From: Ampelocalamus luodianensis
Taxonomy: Eukaryota; Streptophyta; Magnoliopsida; Poales; Poaceae
NCBI GenBank assembly: GCA_036346255.1
Contig: CM070624.1
Location: forward strand, 20,306,626 to 20,370,625
Direction: 5' to 3'
DNA: 64,000 nt
The notes under the pieces are model-generated. The model had not been told where the DNA came from. It made no database searches and saw nothing but the letters and a program-made list of their open reading frames with translations. The stretch's first letter is position 1. Every line of letters starts with the position of its first letter. The position numbers were made by a program, and so were the translations under genes. Below are positions 33,650 to 44,521 of this stretch, one piece after another.

Positions 33650-36127
33650 TAAGCAAGTACAAGTTACAACATATAATACACTTCTTTTGGTACTACTCCT
33701 CACGCTCTCGCCATCGCTCGGGCATAGGACCTGTAACGCCCTTCCGCGTCGTGTTCGCCCATAGGTCTCTCGACGAATGCGCTCCTGTGGGAGCGTGAGC
33801 CTATCGGGTGACCGTGGGTTCTGTCGCAGGTCGTATCGGGCCTCCTCAGCACCCGTGTCATCGTACACGGGGGGCGTCACATGCGGGACTGGCGTTGACA
33901 ACAAGTCGGTGAGCCAAGCATTAGGATCCGTAGTATGATCCGTGGAGGGCCACCAACTCGGCTCACCTTGAGAGACGATTTGGGTAAATCGCCGGTGCGC
34001 TTCACCTTGCGGGTGAGCTGCATAGGGTGCGGTGTGTAGCCCGACCGCACCATGGCGCCGTACGCCATCGGAAATTGTCCGAGAATGTCGGACTGCGAGG
34101 GAGAATCTGGGATGACATCCGCGGCTGCGGGTTGCACGTTCGTGCTGTCTGGGATGTCCTCTTCCTGCCTCCGCGACGACGACGGCATGTGCGTAAGGTC
34201 CCTCCGCGAAGACGGCGTCGCGAGGGTCCTCCGCGACGACAGCGGCCTCGGCGTCACGGTCCCTCCGTGGCGGCGACGGCATCGGCGTAGAGTCCTGCGT
34301 CGGAATCGCGCGGACGATCCGCCGCGTCGCCTTCTGCGCGCTGGTCGACTTCGCTTCGGACGGGAAGATGGAGGGTGAGGTGCGTAACGACGCCCGTCCG
34401 ATGCCTCAGTCGACATCGTTGGCCTTCCACGACTCATGTTGCGAGCGACCAGCAACATCATCAACAATCGTCTTAATCACCGTAACAAGGTGTTCTCTCG
34501 TGTTGTTACTACCGCTCGAGTTCCCGCGCCACGCTCCACAACACTGCGCAAGCGGTCCACCGCTGCCAACAAACAAAATTGTGTTAGTTAATCCTAAGTC
34601 CGAGGGTGGTTCTTGTACTACGTGCTCAACGTCATCGAGTAAATCACGGCGTCTTTGCGGTGCGGGTCCACCCAAGCCCAAGCGTTCGCGTGGCTAGGAT
34701 CTTCGGGGCGGGCGGTGGGGCGTCTGTCAACCTCGTCGCGTGTGCGTGACGTACCACTCCAAGTGGGTGTCGTCGTCCCTTCATCATATGGCGTGCCTCC
34801 CGCAAAACGGAATCGGTGGCGTTTGCCACGCATCTACCCACGCTGCTGCGTCAAGCGATCGTCGCTCTTGCGGCCCTTCTTCGTTTGCACGAAAGTCAAA
34901 CAAAATCAACAAATTATGGTAGGGTAATAACACATGAGTAAACGACCTACAATATTATTAAGCAATACATTACACTTACAAGTGACTACGCCTGCAGCGC
35001 GTCGCCCTAGAGCGAGGAGTCTCACGTGCGCGGAATCGCCTCATCACCCGTTGAGGGTTGTAGGGCTCAACCATATGGGAGAACACCGGATGAGAAGTTG
35101 TCCTCGAAGCGCCTCATCCCGGTGGCATAGCAAGCTCGCATCGGTGGCGCCGTGGCTCGCACGAAGACATCCGTCCAAGGAGCCCATATTACGTCGCCTC
35201 CGTGCGGGGCCTCGAATTCGTTGTGGAATTGGGGTATACGCGACGCGCTCTCGCCCTAGCCCACCCCAAAGATCGCCACATCCATCGGGATCCCATGGTC
35301 GGGCCTTCCACGGGATCCTCTCGTCCGCCAACCATAGAAATGTTGTGTGTGCGGGTAAGGTGGGCCGAGACCGGAATACGGCCGTCCTCTGACAAAGTGC
35401 TCCCGACGACCACAAACCGTAATAGCGTGTGGCAACCCGAGCACGGGCTCTGTTCCGTCGCCGCAGCGCGCGTCGCCGCGGGCGTGATACGTAGCACTGA
35501 AGATACCAACCCCAATCGCATCTTGCGGCACATCCTCATCGTCGGCGTCCACGATGGACTCCGCAGGTGAATATAACTTCGGGTACACCAAGTCCCCTGC
35601 GTGCTAGGGAACATGACCCACCCGAATAAAAATAACAAATATGCAATTAGGTGGCATCGAACCACCTCCTCCGGTGCGTTATCCGGCAATGCATGAAATT
35701 TCGCACCAAGCGTGCGGGATGCCCTTATACTTGTCGGGATAGGATGCGGCGATGATGGAGACGCGCCTTCCGGTCCACGGACCTCGGCGGGGAACAAGCG
35801 CGACGGCCTCGCCGGCAGAGCGGTTATGAAGCGGCGTCTTGCGAGTCACGGTCATCTCCCCACCGGCGTGGGCGTGTGGGTCTCCGGCGCCAACGATCAA
35901 CCAAGGCGGAAAGAAGGCAAGCATCAATCGAGGTTCGCCCCATGTTCAAGCATGCGCGAACGCAATCGATCGAGATTGACGGCCTCGGAACAAACCGTTA
36001 GATCCAACGGCCACGTCTCCCTCGGTCCCGTGTCACGAGTTGGTGGTCCATCGCCACCGATCCAAGCATGACGCCGATCTTGGGCGTCCCATGCCTCCTC
36101 AAGTAGGGGTGGTAGAGTACGTGTCAT
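33650..36127 (-). pseudogene. PMD gene 2 (plant mobile domain) of MULE-B
   Basis: On the minus strand from about 36127, PMD motifs appear in order through several frames: GEMTVT(LQ)D-like near 35860, WTGRRVSIIAASYPDKYKG, APEEVVRCHLIAYLLFLFGW then VMFPS near 35640, a LVYPKLYSPAESI block, and DARCGDGTEPVLG. The C-terminal tail is TAPYAAHPQGEAHRRFT and LTDLLSTPVPHVTPP (near 34000). It points inward from the right TIR, mirroring PMD gene 1, but belongs to a clearly different PMD subtype. Frameshifts break it, and exon borders are uncertain. Inferred nuclear accessory protein of the element. Confidence 0.7.
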
Positions 36128-36246
36128 TCTTGCAAATCTGAGTAAGTAGTTAGCAAAATCTAAACGCTATAAATTTCAATAAGCAAATATTAATTACGTA
36201 ATTACCAAATCGTAATGCTAAGCGGTTGCTAATCGATTGCTAATTA

Positions 36247-36420
36247 GAATGCGCCGCGACTTATGATCGATTGAACGCTACGTGGGTTTATAAACGGAGA
36301 AAAATACGACAAATAATGAGATCGGATCGACAAGATCGAATGCGCCGCGCTTATGATCGATTTACACTGCGGGTTTATAAACGGAGAAAATACGATAAAT
36401 AATGACATCGACAAGATCGA
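36247..36420. repeat. Tandem duplication, ~90-bp unit
   Basis: Two units, each containing 'cttatgatcgatt', 'gggtttataaacggagaaa' and 'atcgacaagatcga', lie between PMD gene 2 and the right TIR. Confidence 0.8.
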
Positions 36421-36905
36421 TCGCGATCTGACGTGACGTAAGGTGGGTCAAAACAAAACACAAATAACGAAAAAAAAAAAAACAAAATACAAAAACAAAA
36501 TAACTTTCGGTGCAATTGCGGCGCGGCCGCCGGCACCTCTGCCGCGTGTTTGCAATAAAAAGTTAGTGAGCGGACAATTAATCTGCGTGATATTTTGCCC
36601 TCATTGCGGGGATCCGTGAATGTGTTCTTATCGCATCGCTAACCAATCCATCGATGCGATTACGAGCGTACAAAATTATGACAAATTTAGACGACCAACT
36701 ACACGATGTCAAGAGGCTAAGCAAATCGTAATTTTTTAAAATCGTTTGTTACATTTCAAAATTTCTTGCAACCCTAATCCTAACCTAATTAACTAACCTC
36801 AAACTAACCTAATTAATCCCTAACTTTTACTAACTTTTTTTTTTACTATTGCGGTCCACTAAAACCCTAACTAACATTTTTTTTTAAAACCCTAACTAAC
36901 AATTT

Positions 36906-37397
36906 AAAATATATTTCAAAATTTTCGGAATCTATCCGTACTAATTAACTAAACTAACTACTAATTATAATTAACTAACCTAACTAACCTAACAACCTAC
37001 TGTAGGCGGCGGGCGCAGGAGGGCCATGCGGCGAGGGGCGGCGCAGGGGGCCATGCGGGGCCGGGTGCGGGCGCAGGGGGGCCATGCGGCAAGGGGAGGG
37101 GGCCGGCCGCATGGGGCGTGGGGCCGCCGCATGGGGCGTCGGCGGTGAACAGGAGAGGTGAGAGGAGAGAGGTGAGGTGGCGGCGGTGGCGGGCGGAGGT
37201 GGCGCGCGGATTGGCCGGGCGTGGGAGGCGATGAACGCGCTGTATCGGGCGCAGTCCCTGCCGCTCCGATCTTGGGGTAGGTGCCTCCGCGCCCGCACGG
37301 CTGCGCCCTCGTTCACGGGCTATTTCCGCAAATTATTTTCGAATGGACCTACTTTTGAAAATAAATTATGCTACAGGGCCAAAACAGTAAAAAATTC
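36906..37397 (-). repeat. Right terminal inverted repeat of MULE-B
   Basis: Reverse complement begins GAATTTTTTACTGTTTTGGC and tracks the left TIR for its full length. Confidence 0.9.
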
Positions 37398-37406
37398 CTG
37401 CTTCTG
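37398..37406. repeat. 9-bp target duplication CTGCTTCTG, right of MULE-B
   Basis: Exact repeat of 15418-15426. Confidence 0.9.
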
Positions 37407-37604
37407 CCTCCACGCGCATGTCTCGCTCGCCCAAGGCCGCGGCTGGCCTCCACGCTCATGTCTCGCGCGCCCAAGGGCGCGGGTGGCTACTAGTGCACAT
37501 ACTGCTAGTGGCTTTTTTCCTACAGCAAGTGCAAGTCTCTCTGATGAAGTAATACTAGTATATTATCCGGATTGTGGCAACCTTGTATATATCCTCCAGG
37601 TTAA

Positions 37605-38480
37605 ATGGAGGTAGAAAGGGGAGGCGAAGAGGCGAGCCACGTCACCCCTTTTTTTGCCCGTTCGATTCTGCGTTCATTGTCCCCACCATCCGATTCCTTC
37701 GGCGTTGTGTTCGTATGTGACCATACAGACTGGTTCCTTGTGGACGTTTCGCTCACTTGGATGTGTGCCTGCTTCGGTCCATGCCTCCATGCAATAGGTG
37801 TCTCGTTTCTCGTTCGTACGCTCAGCCTTTACTCCCCACCAGTCCACCACACCCCGCAGTTTATTTCTCCTCTTCGGTCTTCCTCACTTCAGTTGCCCGT
37901 CCGACCTCTTCGTCTGGGTTGCCACCGCTTGTCCTTCTTCTTGCTCCCTACGTTTCTCGCCTTCTTCGTTTCGCTTCCTGCGGGTTTCGTCTTCGTCGTC
38001 CTATTTCTTCGTGCAGCTGGTTCTTCATCGGGCTATAGTTCTTTCGGCCGCGATTTTGTTTGGGGAAGAAAGTGTTCTTGCCGCCGCTTCTCCTTCGTCC
38101 TGCTTCTTCGTGCGATATTCGCCTCCTTTGTTTCGCTTGCTGCGGGTTTCGCCTTCTTCGTTTTGCTTCTTCTTGCCGTTGGCTCTTACTCGGCCTATGT
38201 TTGCTTCGTCTGTGGTTTTGGTTGGGTCAAGGGAGTGTTCTTCCTCTCTGGATTTATGCCGGTTGGGTTGCGCGTGGTCCTTCGTCGTTTGTGGATGGTT
38301 CCACATGCTGGTCTTTGCGGTTCGCTGACCCGATGCATGGTTTCGTCATGCTCTTATCTTCTCGTTTTTTTTTTCTTTTGGTCGTTGTTTTGTTGCTCTC
38401 ACTTCTTTCTTCTCTTTTGCAGATACTTGTATTCACGTTCTTCGTTTCCAGATTGCTTCTTTCGTCTGTGTTGTCTTTGA
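37605..38480 (+). other. Long C/T-rich open frame, probably non-coding
   Basis: A 291-codon frame opens here, but the strand is strongly pyrimidine-rich and three overlapping frames are open. The protein is a Phe/Leu/Ser/Cys mix with no domain, and 37960-38040 is repeated imperfectly at 38118-38200. This stretch is the right half of the sequence interrupted by MULE-B. I do not recognise it. A transcribed leader or transposon promoter is as likely as a gene. Confidence 0.2.
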
Positions 38481-41112
38481 TGTGTTACCTGCTCACTTCT
38501 TTCTTTTGTTTCCCAGATAGTTGTGTCTGCCTTCCTCGTTTCTGGGTTGTATGCCCCGTCCGCGTTGTCTTCGGTCTTCTGCTTATTCCTCTAGCTTGGC
38601 AGGCTTTATACAAGAAGATTATCAGCACTCGCTTTAAAATACACTACCTTAATGGAACTGGAAACTAATATGCACTTACGTCTATTTGATCTTTCCCAAA
38701 AGTTGATTTAAGATCTGGGTCGGATGAAGCTACATTTGCGATCTGAAATGTCCATGTGCAGTAACATGTGTTACACTTTTGCACAACAAAAGACAATTCC
38801 AAGGTCTAAGCAAAACTTAAATTCAAGAAAGTTTTCAAAAGAATTTCAATAGCTGGTAAAAGTTTTGTGTTTCCTGCATCATTGTGGGTGCACACCATAT
38901 TTGTACCTTTTATTTTCAACAATTCAATACCAGTAACACGCGATTGCACATTTCAGTCACATTGCACCAAGATGTGGTCAAATATATTGTGACTTGTAAG
39001 CGCATGCTACCTTGTATTTTGCATGAATATCGATTTGGGCATTTTAGTGAAACGAAATTAATCAATTAAACACATTTTTAAGTAATATTCCATATCCCAA
39101 AAGAGCCCAGAGGGTTTCAAAACAGGGAATAACCCCAGGAGAAAAGGATTTGGCATTACAATTGATTACAAACATATATTCTAACTGTGGAAGGAAAAAA
39201 GGGCCAAATTGAACCTAATAACAGAGTTTGTTTGGGTCTTTTTCTTTCTTTCCTCTTCTTCCCTTTTTTGGCATTGGTTGGAGATACCATGTCAATCAAA
39301 CTCCTGATCATAAGCCCATAACCACGTCTAGTGCATATGCAATGTCGGAAACTCTCCCATCAAGTTAGCTTTGATACTGTTTGTCCTTGCCGTTGTTTCT
39401 TAATAATCACTAATACCTACAATGAGTCACTTTTACCTAATTATCACAAGGAAAAAATAAACAAGTCCAAACACATACTTTAATCAAATGAAGTACAGGA
39501 ACCGGGAAAAAGCTATAACAGGTAAGACTACTAGTTACATAAGAGCTCACCTTAATGGCCACACCGAGGAGCTTTTCCATCCAATCATTAGCATACAAAA
39601 GGTTAAGTGTATGCCCCTATGCAATATAAGTGTAATAATCCAATTAGGAGTGAAAGAAACAGAAAAATGACACACTCTGATTCAGGGCAGTGAGAAGTGT
39701 GCAGCAGTGGCTACAGTATCCAGAACTATCCGTCTAAATTTCTTGCCCTCTTGCGGTTCGACAAATTTTATCAGCTGGAAAGGATATGCATTGGGTGATG
39801 AGTAACTTTACAAAGTATGTAATGAATAATACATCTCCCACAAATCTGTAAGGTTTGAGTGATACCTGTGGAATTGAAAGGGCTTCTTCAAATCCAGTGG
39901 GAAATTTACTCAGTATCTCATGCAGCTTATTCTTTCCAAGGTTGAAAGGCCAGACATCGTAGGCAAAATAAATGTAATCTAGTCAGACATTAAAACAAAA
40001 GTACTTCTCTTCTTGCAGAAGAGCAAAGGAAAGCTTTGTTTATGGCAACTCTACGTCTGATCAGGCAATATCGAATCAAAAGTGTACATGAAGTGGTGGA
40101 CTAACTGATCACTGGTATACAACCATAATACCGAAGAACTGATACAAACTAGCATACACGTAGCCTATAGGATTTAAGCATCAGTGTGGATGCATTAAAT
40201 AGAAACTTTACTTAAAACGGACAGCCATTGGTTATGAGCACTGCGCCAGCCATTCATTTTATTTGATCAGTGCCTTTGTTAGTTGGAATTTGGAAATGGT
40301 CAACAAAGGCACTGAAAACTGCCAATATAACCTTGATACTTGAAAGTTCTTAGATTTATCTAATCATAAGGTTAGCAATCCATTAAAGTGCAAATGGAGA
40401 AAAAAAGCTACAAGATTTCCGAGGTGATTTTTACCAGATCAGCACCAACTTCAAGCCCTATCCTGCCCAGTAAATCACGGATCCAAGATCCACCATTAGA
40501 ATGTTCCTCCTTTCTCTTCACACAGCCAACCTGTAAACAAACAAGTTCCATTCAACATAAAACCAAACCAGCATGACCAGAAATGGATCATCTGCATGAC
40601 TTCACAAAATGCATATGCATTGCCACCCCTTGGGAGAAATCCAATCAAGAGTGGAACACTTCAGATAACCCTAAAGCGAGAAAATCACAATTTCTCCCAT
40701 GAAATTGAAACATTAAATTATCGCATTCCCTACCTCTGACGATGATATAAAGCACTTGTTCTCCAATTGGACAGCTCAGGGTGGCTACACACACCATGCA
40801 TTAATCACAGCAGTGCAGAGGACTGAAGAATAAAAGGAGCACTGCAAACTAATGTACTCCATTGGCAGGTACAATTTTACCATCACTCAAATCCTATACA
40901 TAACATAACCAAGAGAGTCAACACAGATACTAAAGAATCGATTCTACTAGAATGTAGACAGCATAAGCGTTCAGATACTTGTTCAAATGAATCACCCAGT
41001 GAATGTGCTGGATCTGTAGACGCTATGAGTGTCGATTCGCCACGGCTGGCAAACTTCACAGCAAGCGATGCTGCCATGCTGGTTTTCCCAACACCGCCTT
41101 TGCCTCCAAGAA

Positions 41113-41117
41113 CATAG
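41113..41117. repeat. Target-site duplication CATAG, left
   Basis: Pairs with CGTAG at 42390-42394 (one CG-to-CA change). It lies within GET3-type exon 2. Confidence 0.75.
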
Positions 41118-41607
41118 TGTTGAATAATCCTTGATTATTGATTTATTGCATTTACTGTTTTTTTGTAACGTCATTTTCAGTTTTGTGTTCTCATGGCAGT
41201 CATGGCATTGATGCTTTTGTATGGCGAGTAACGGCAGTCATAGTGGGTCAGTTTTTGCATGTAACACATGTAGTAATTAGTGAGCAGTTACTCATTGTTG
41301 CTAGTATAAATAAGAGAAAAAACCAGGAAAACACTGCAGCAGTTTTTTGGGCAGCACCAAACACTCTATTGTTATTTGTTCATCTCCTCCGCAGTGTGCT
41401 TGTGTGTGTCCAGGTGTTTTCGCGTGTGTAGACACCAGGCGGTGCCAACAATTGATATCAGAGCTTCGTGCTCTCTTGCCTGTGAAGTTGTAACGCTCGG
41501 AGTCTCTACCGCGTAATAGGATCCGCGTCGAGGACAGCGCGAGCAGCGGCGGCGCTGTCCGCACACTGGTGGTACCACCGGTGAGGGAGGGAGCTGTGAC
41601 CCTCCAA

Positions 41608-41870
41608 TACCCCATGCTCACAGAGAGCAATTACAGGGTGTGGGCGGTGAAGATGAAGATCATTATGCGTGCACAAGGAGTGTAGGCGGCAGTGGAGGGT
41701 GAAGAATTGGTCGATGAGAAGAAAGACCAGATAGCTTTCGCTGCCATAGTCCAAACCGTAACGAAGGTCGTTGTAATGGCCATATCCAGAAGGAGACGGC
41801 AAAGGAGGCTTAGGACGCGCTCAAGGAGATGCACATCGGCGAAGACCGTGTCAAGAAAGCGCATCAAGAA
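41608..41870 (+). pseudogene. copia gag N-terminal fragment
   Basis: The frame MLTESNYRVWAVKMKIIMRA continues (past a TAG where Trp is expected) into AAVEGEELVDEKKDQIAFAA and, after a shift, ETAKEAW-like and EMHIGEDRVKKA segments. This is the N-terminal gag region of plant copia elements (the LTxxNYxxWxxxM motif). About 90 residues remain. There is no zinc knuckle or pol. Confidence 0.7.
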
Positions 41871-41871
41871 A

Positions 41872-42000
41872 ACTGACCCACACTATGACTGCCGTTACTT
41901 GCCATACAAAAGCATCAATGCCATAACTGCCATGCAAACACAAAACTGAAAATGACGTTACAAAAAAAACAGTAAATGCAATAAATCAAGTTCATCAAGG
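41872..42000 (-). repeat. Inverted copy of the element's own LTR start
   Basis: Reverse complement of about 41120-41250, nearly identical, including the poly-T/TAACGTCA block and the 'gcatggcagt.atggcattg' block. With the 5' LTR it can form a long hairpin. Confidence 0.85.
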
Positions 42001-42389
42001 ATTAGGGGTGTTTGTTGAATAATCCTTGATGACTGGTTATTGCATTTGCTGGTTATTGTGTTTTATTTCTTGTAACGTTTCCTGTTTTAAGTTTGTTTGC
42101 ATGGCTGAGTTATATTGCTAGTTATGCCACATGTAACAGCTCCATCGTGGTGCATGACCCTGCTGGCTGCTACTTATGGCGCTAGTCATGGGATCGTGGG
42201 TCATTAGCTTTTAGTTACTCTTTAGTCGTATGAATAAAGGAAGGAAAACAGAAAAGCTGAAGTTGAGCAGCACAATTTCCCAGTGTCTTTGTCTTCTACG
42301 AAAAAAAACTCTGTTTGCTGTCCAGTTGGATTGTGTGTAGGTGTTCAACTTTCAGAGATCCGCGTGCGTAGAAGCCGGCAAAGCTAACA

Positions 42390-42394
42390 CGTAG
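42390..42394. repeat. Target-site duplication CGTAG, right
   Basis: Pairs with CATAG at 41113-41117. Joining here restores the reading frame TAC TAC GTT CTT (Tyr-Tyr-Val-Leu). Confidence 0.75.
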
Positions 42395-43129
42395 TACCTC
42401 GGTGTACCAGCAACCATCTCATCGAATCCGCCATTAACCTCCAACAGACTGGAATTGTATCTTGCTGTTCAAAATATCAGAAATAGCATAGTTAGTTTGT
42501 CTCTTCTGCTTCAGAGAAGCAGTTTTGTTTTTAAGTTATCAATTCTGGAATTCAGTAAAGCAGCTACTACTGATCACCCCTCATAAGACAAGCATGAATG
42601 CATGATCCAGGCATTGACGAAACTCCATGTGACGCAACATTATCTCGCAAAACGGAATTGACGAGCATTACAAAATCCTAGTGTTTACACGTTACCTCAA
42701 CAAACAGAGCAAGACCAAGCCAAGAACACTGGGGCAAACCAAGAACTCGCAGCGAGTAACAACTAAAAGAACCCTAAGGCTGCATGCATTTGCTTCTTGC
42801 TACATAAGAGGGGGTGTACAAGAGGGCAAACCTTGGGTGCTCCAGCGAGCCACGACGGGCTCCGCCGCCGCCGTCGGCGGCGGCGTCGAGAGGTGGCGGC
42901 AGGCAGCGAGGGCGAGGCGCCGGGCCGTAGGGTTTAGGAAAGCGGCCATTTGGGCTCCTCTTGGTTTGGAGTGACGGACCGGGACGGGTTCAGGTCTTTT
43001 GTGGTGGAGGCCCAGTGATCTGATCTAGCTGTTGATATGGAAGCTCGATGTCTAACTCGGTAACTCCGTAGCTCCGTTGAGCAGAGTTTTTCCTAGCTTT
43101 TTTTACTGCATTGTTCCGTTTATTTAAAT

Positions 43130-43620
43130 TATGTGATACGGATGAATATCACTCGTCCGGTGTTATATTCCGTATTTTTTGTGGAGTTAGAGTCGGACAC
43201 AAAAAGTGTCGGATATCTATTTCTTCATCTCGTATTCGTTCCGCAAGCCTTCGGTCAGTCGGATAGAAATTATCTGTTTCTTTTGCACCACTACACAGGA
43301 TATTAGACAGTTAGAGTGCAATCAGAGCGAACACAGAGACTAATCACAGAGATGTCCAAGAAAAACACCCAATATCCTATGACTACACAGATGCAACAAT
43401 CCTCTTATCTGTTATCTTGTTCCTAAGTGAAGTCACAATATGTTTTTCTCATACCACCTGATATATGGGCATATACAGACAGATATCGTCTATCTTGTAT
43501 CATATTTCGTTTTTTTTTTTCGGAGTCGGAGTCAAAATCGGACACAAATAATATCAATACTCATTTTCTCGTCTCGTATTCGCTAAGTAAATCTTCGATC
43601 GGACGAGAATTATCCACTCC
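43130..43620. repeat. Two copies of a dispersed 'cggagtcggagtcggacac' type repeat
   Basis: 43130-43300 and 43430-43620 share blocks such as 'gtcggacacaaa', 'tctcgtattcg' and 'gaattatc'. A third relative lies at 54900-55100. Probably remnants of one DNA transposon family. No ends were recognised. Confidence 0.5.
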
Positions 43621-43633
43621 GTTTGTGCCTCTT

Positions 43634-43733
43634 TGCAAAGATGGCCGAGTTGGTCTAATGCGTCAGTTTCAGGTCTAATGCGCCAGTTTCAGGTACTGGT
43701 CTGAAAGGCACGGGTTCGAATCGCATTATTGAC
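43634..43733 (+). tRNA. tRNA-Leu(CAG)-like gene with a 20-bp internal duplication, likely a pseudogene
   Basis: An A box-like TGGCCGAGTTGG, an anticodon arm CCAGT-TTCAGGT-ACTGG (loop anticodon CAG at 43690-43692), a short variable arm and a B box GGTTCGAATC match plant tRNA-Leu. The 20-bp unit at 43652-43671 is repeated with one change at 43672-43691, so the D-arm/anticodon half is doubled. Acceptor and T stems pair poorly. If one unit is ignored the spacing is close to a normal tRNA-Leu. Confidence 0.65.
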
Positions 43734-44521
43734 ATGCAGCACTTTTCTCGTGCGAAAATTCGCACTTCTTAATTTTTAGGAATTTCAAGCCCCATTGCAA
43801 AGTTGCATGCAGCGTTCAGCTAACTATCATACGCGTTTGTTACTACTGAGCGACACAACTAATTCCCCAATGCGCGTAGCTGATAATACACATCTCCATC
43901 TTACCTCTGATACCAACCGAGTACAGTGTCATTAACCGCATTGTTTGGCGTTAAGCTGTTAGCCATCTGGACCTGCTCAGAATGTACCTTGTTACCTTGC
44001 ATATGGAGCATCTTCTTACTCAGATTAGATGGGAAGGGTACAAAGCTTTGAAGCTCAAGCCAAACTTGTGCCGATTTGATCTGATTGATCATAACCAGTG
44101 GCATCGAAATTACCCAACAACTCGTACATTTTACAATGGGATGGAGAAGGGTAGTAGTCCTTTCATACTAAGACTACATTGCATGCATAACTCGACGGAC
44201 CAATATTTTCCCCGCGATCAACGAGGAAAACCCATAAGATGCAACCCAGAGCACAACATTTTGCTTCAAAACTGAGTGCGAAATAGTGCAAAGGATATCC
44301 AAAAAACGTGATATATAAACCGAGTACTCAAACCACAAAAAATAAAACATGGGAAACGATGTCCAGATCCGCCCTTGGAACAAGAAGGAAAATGGATCGA
44401 AATTTCTAGCTTAGTTAATTCAGTAACCACCAACTTAGCATACTGAACGGGCTTGACTCAGCACTGATCACCATACGTCCTACAAAAAAAGAATTCAGTG
44501 GTATAAAGAGCCCCGGCCATT

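Larger units (their letters stand above)
15427..37397. mobile_element. MULE-B: 22-kb multi-gene Mutator-like element
   Basis: The ends GAAATTTTTACTG.. and its reverse complement are inverted repeats of 500-600 bp, flanked by a perfect 9-bp duplication. Without the nested copia (16896-24830 plus one 5-bp duplication) it is about 14.0 kb. Contents, left to right: TIR, PMD gene (+), GRF gene (-), LTR scrap, minisatellite, transposase (+), GRF gene (+), PMD gene (-), TIR. All genes carry small frameshifts but few stop-type substitutions, so the insertion seems fairly young or the breaks are partly sequence error. Confidence 0.9.
41118..42389 (+). mobile_element. Small copia-derived LTR element inside the GET3-type exon
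   Basis: LTRs 41118-41450 and 42013-42389 both start TGTTGAATAATCC and end in ..AACA. A PBS-like TTGATATCAGAGC follows the first LTR at 41452-41464. The 562-bp interior carries only the N-terminal gag piece and an inverted copy of the LTR start. It lacks pol, so it is non-autonomous. Near-perfect TSDs prove it inserted as a unit. Confidence 0.85.
39682..42949 (-). pseudogene. GET3/ArsA-type ATPase gene, 5 exons, exon 2 split by an LTR element
   Basis: Exons on the minus strand: 42949-42832 (MAAFLNPTARRLALAACRHL, an Arg/Ser-rich presequence suggesting organelle targeting), 42464-42390 plus 41112-40979, 40530-40435, 39931-39866 and 39774-39682. All splice phases agree (582 nt, 193 codons). Exon 2 reads FDEMVAGTPRYYVLGGKGGV then GKTSMAASLAVKFA..STDPAHS once the 1277-bp insertion (element plus one TSD) is ignored; KGGVGKTS is the Walker A P-loop. 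Exons 3-5 give GRIGLEVGADL, NKLHEILSKFPTGFEEALSI and LIKFVEPQEGKKFRRIVLDT. Plant GET3 proteins are about twice as long, and this copy stops at FSLP, with the DTAPTGHT switch region altered to DTVATAAH. GET3 proteins hand over membrane proteins. This copy is probably dead or very divergent. Confidence 0.8.

Noticed and set aside
43907..43921. Minus-strand primer-binding site (CTGATACCAAC) as evidence of another LTR element
   Set aside because: The 11-base match has no LTR-like end, no partner LTR and no internal coding sequence nearby. Likely chance or a very old scrap.
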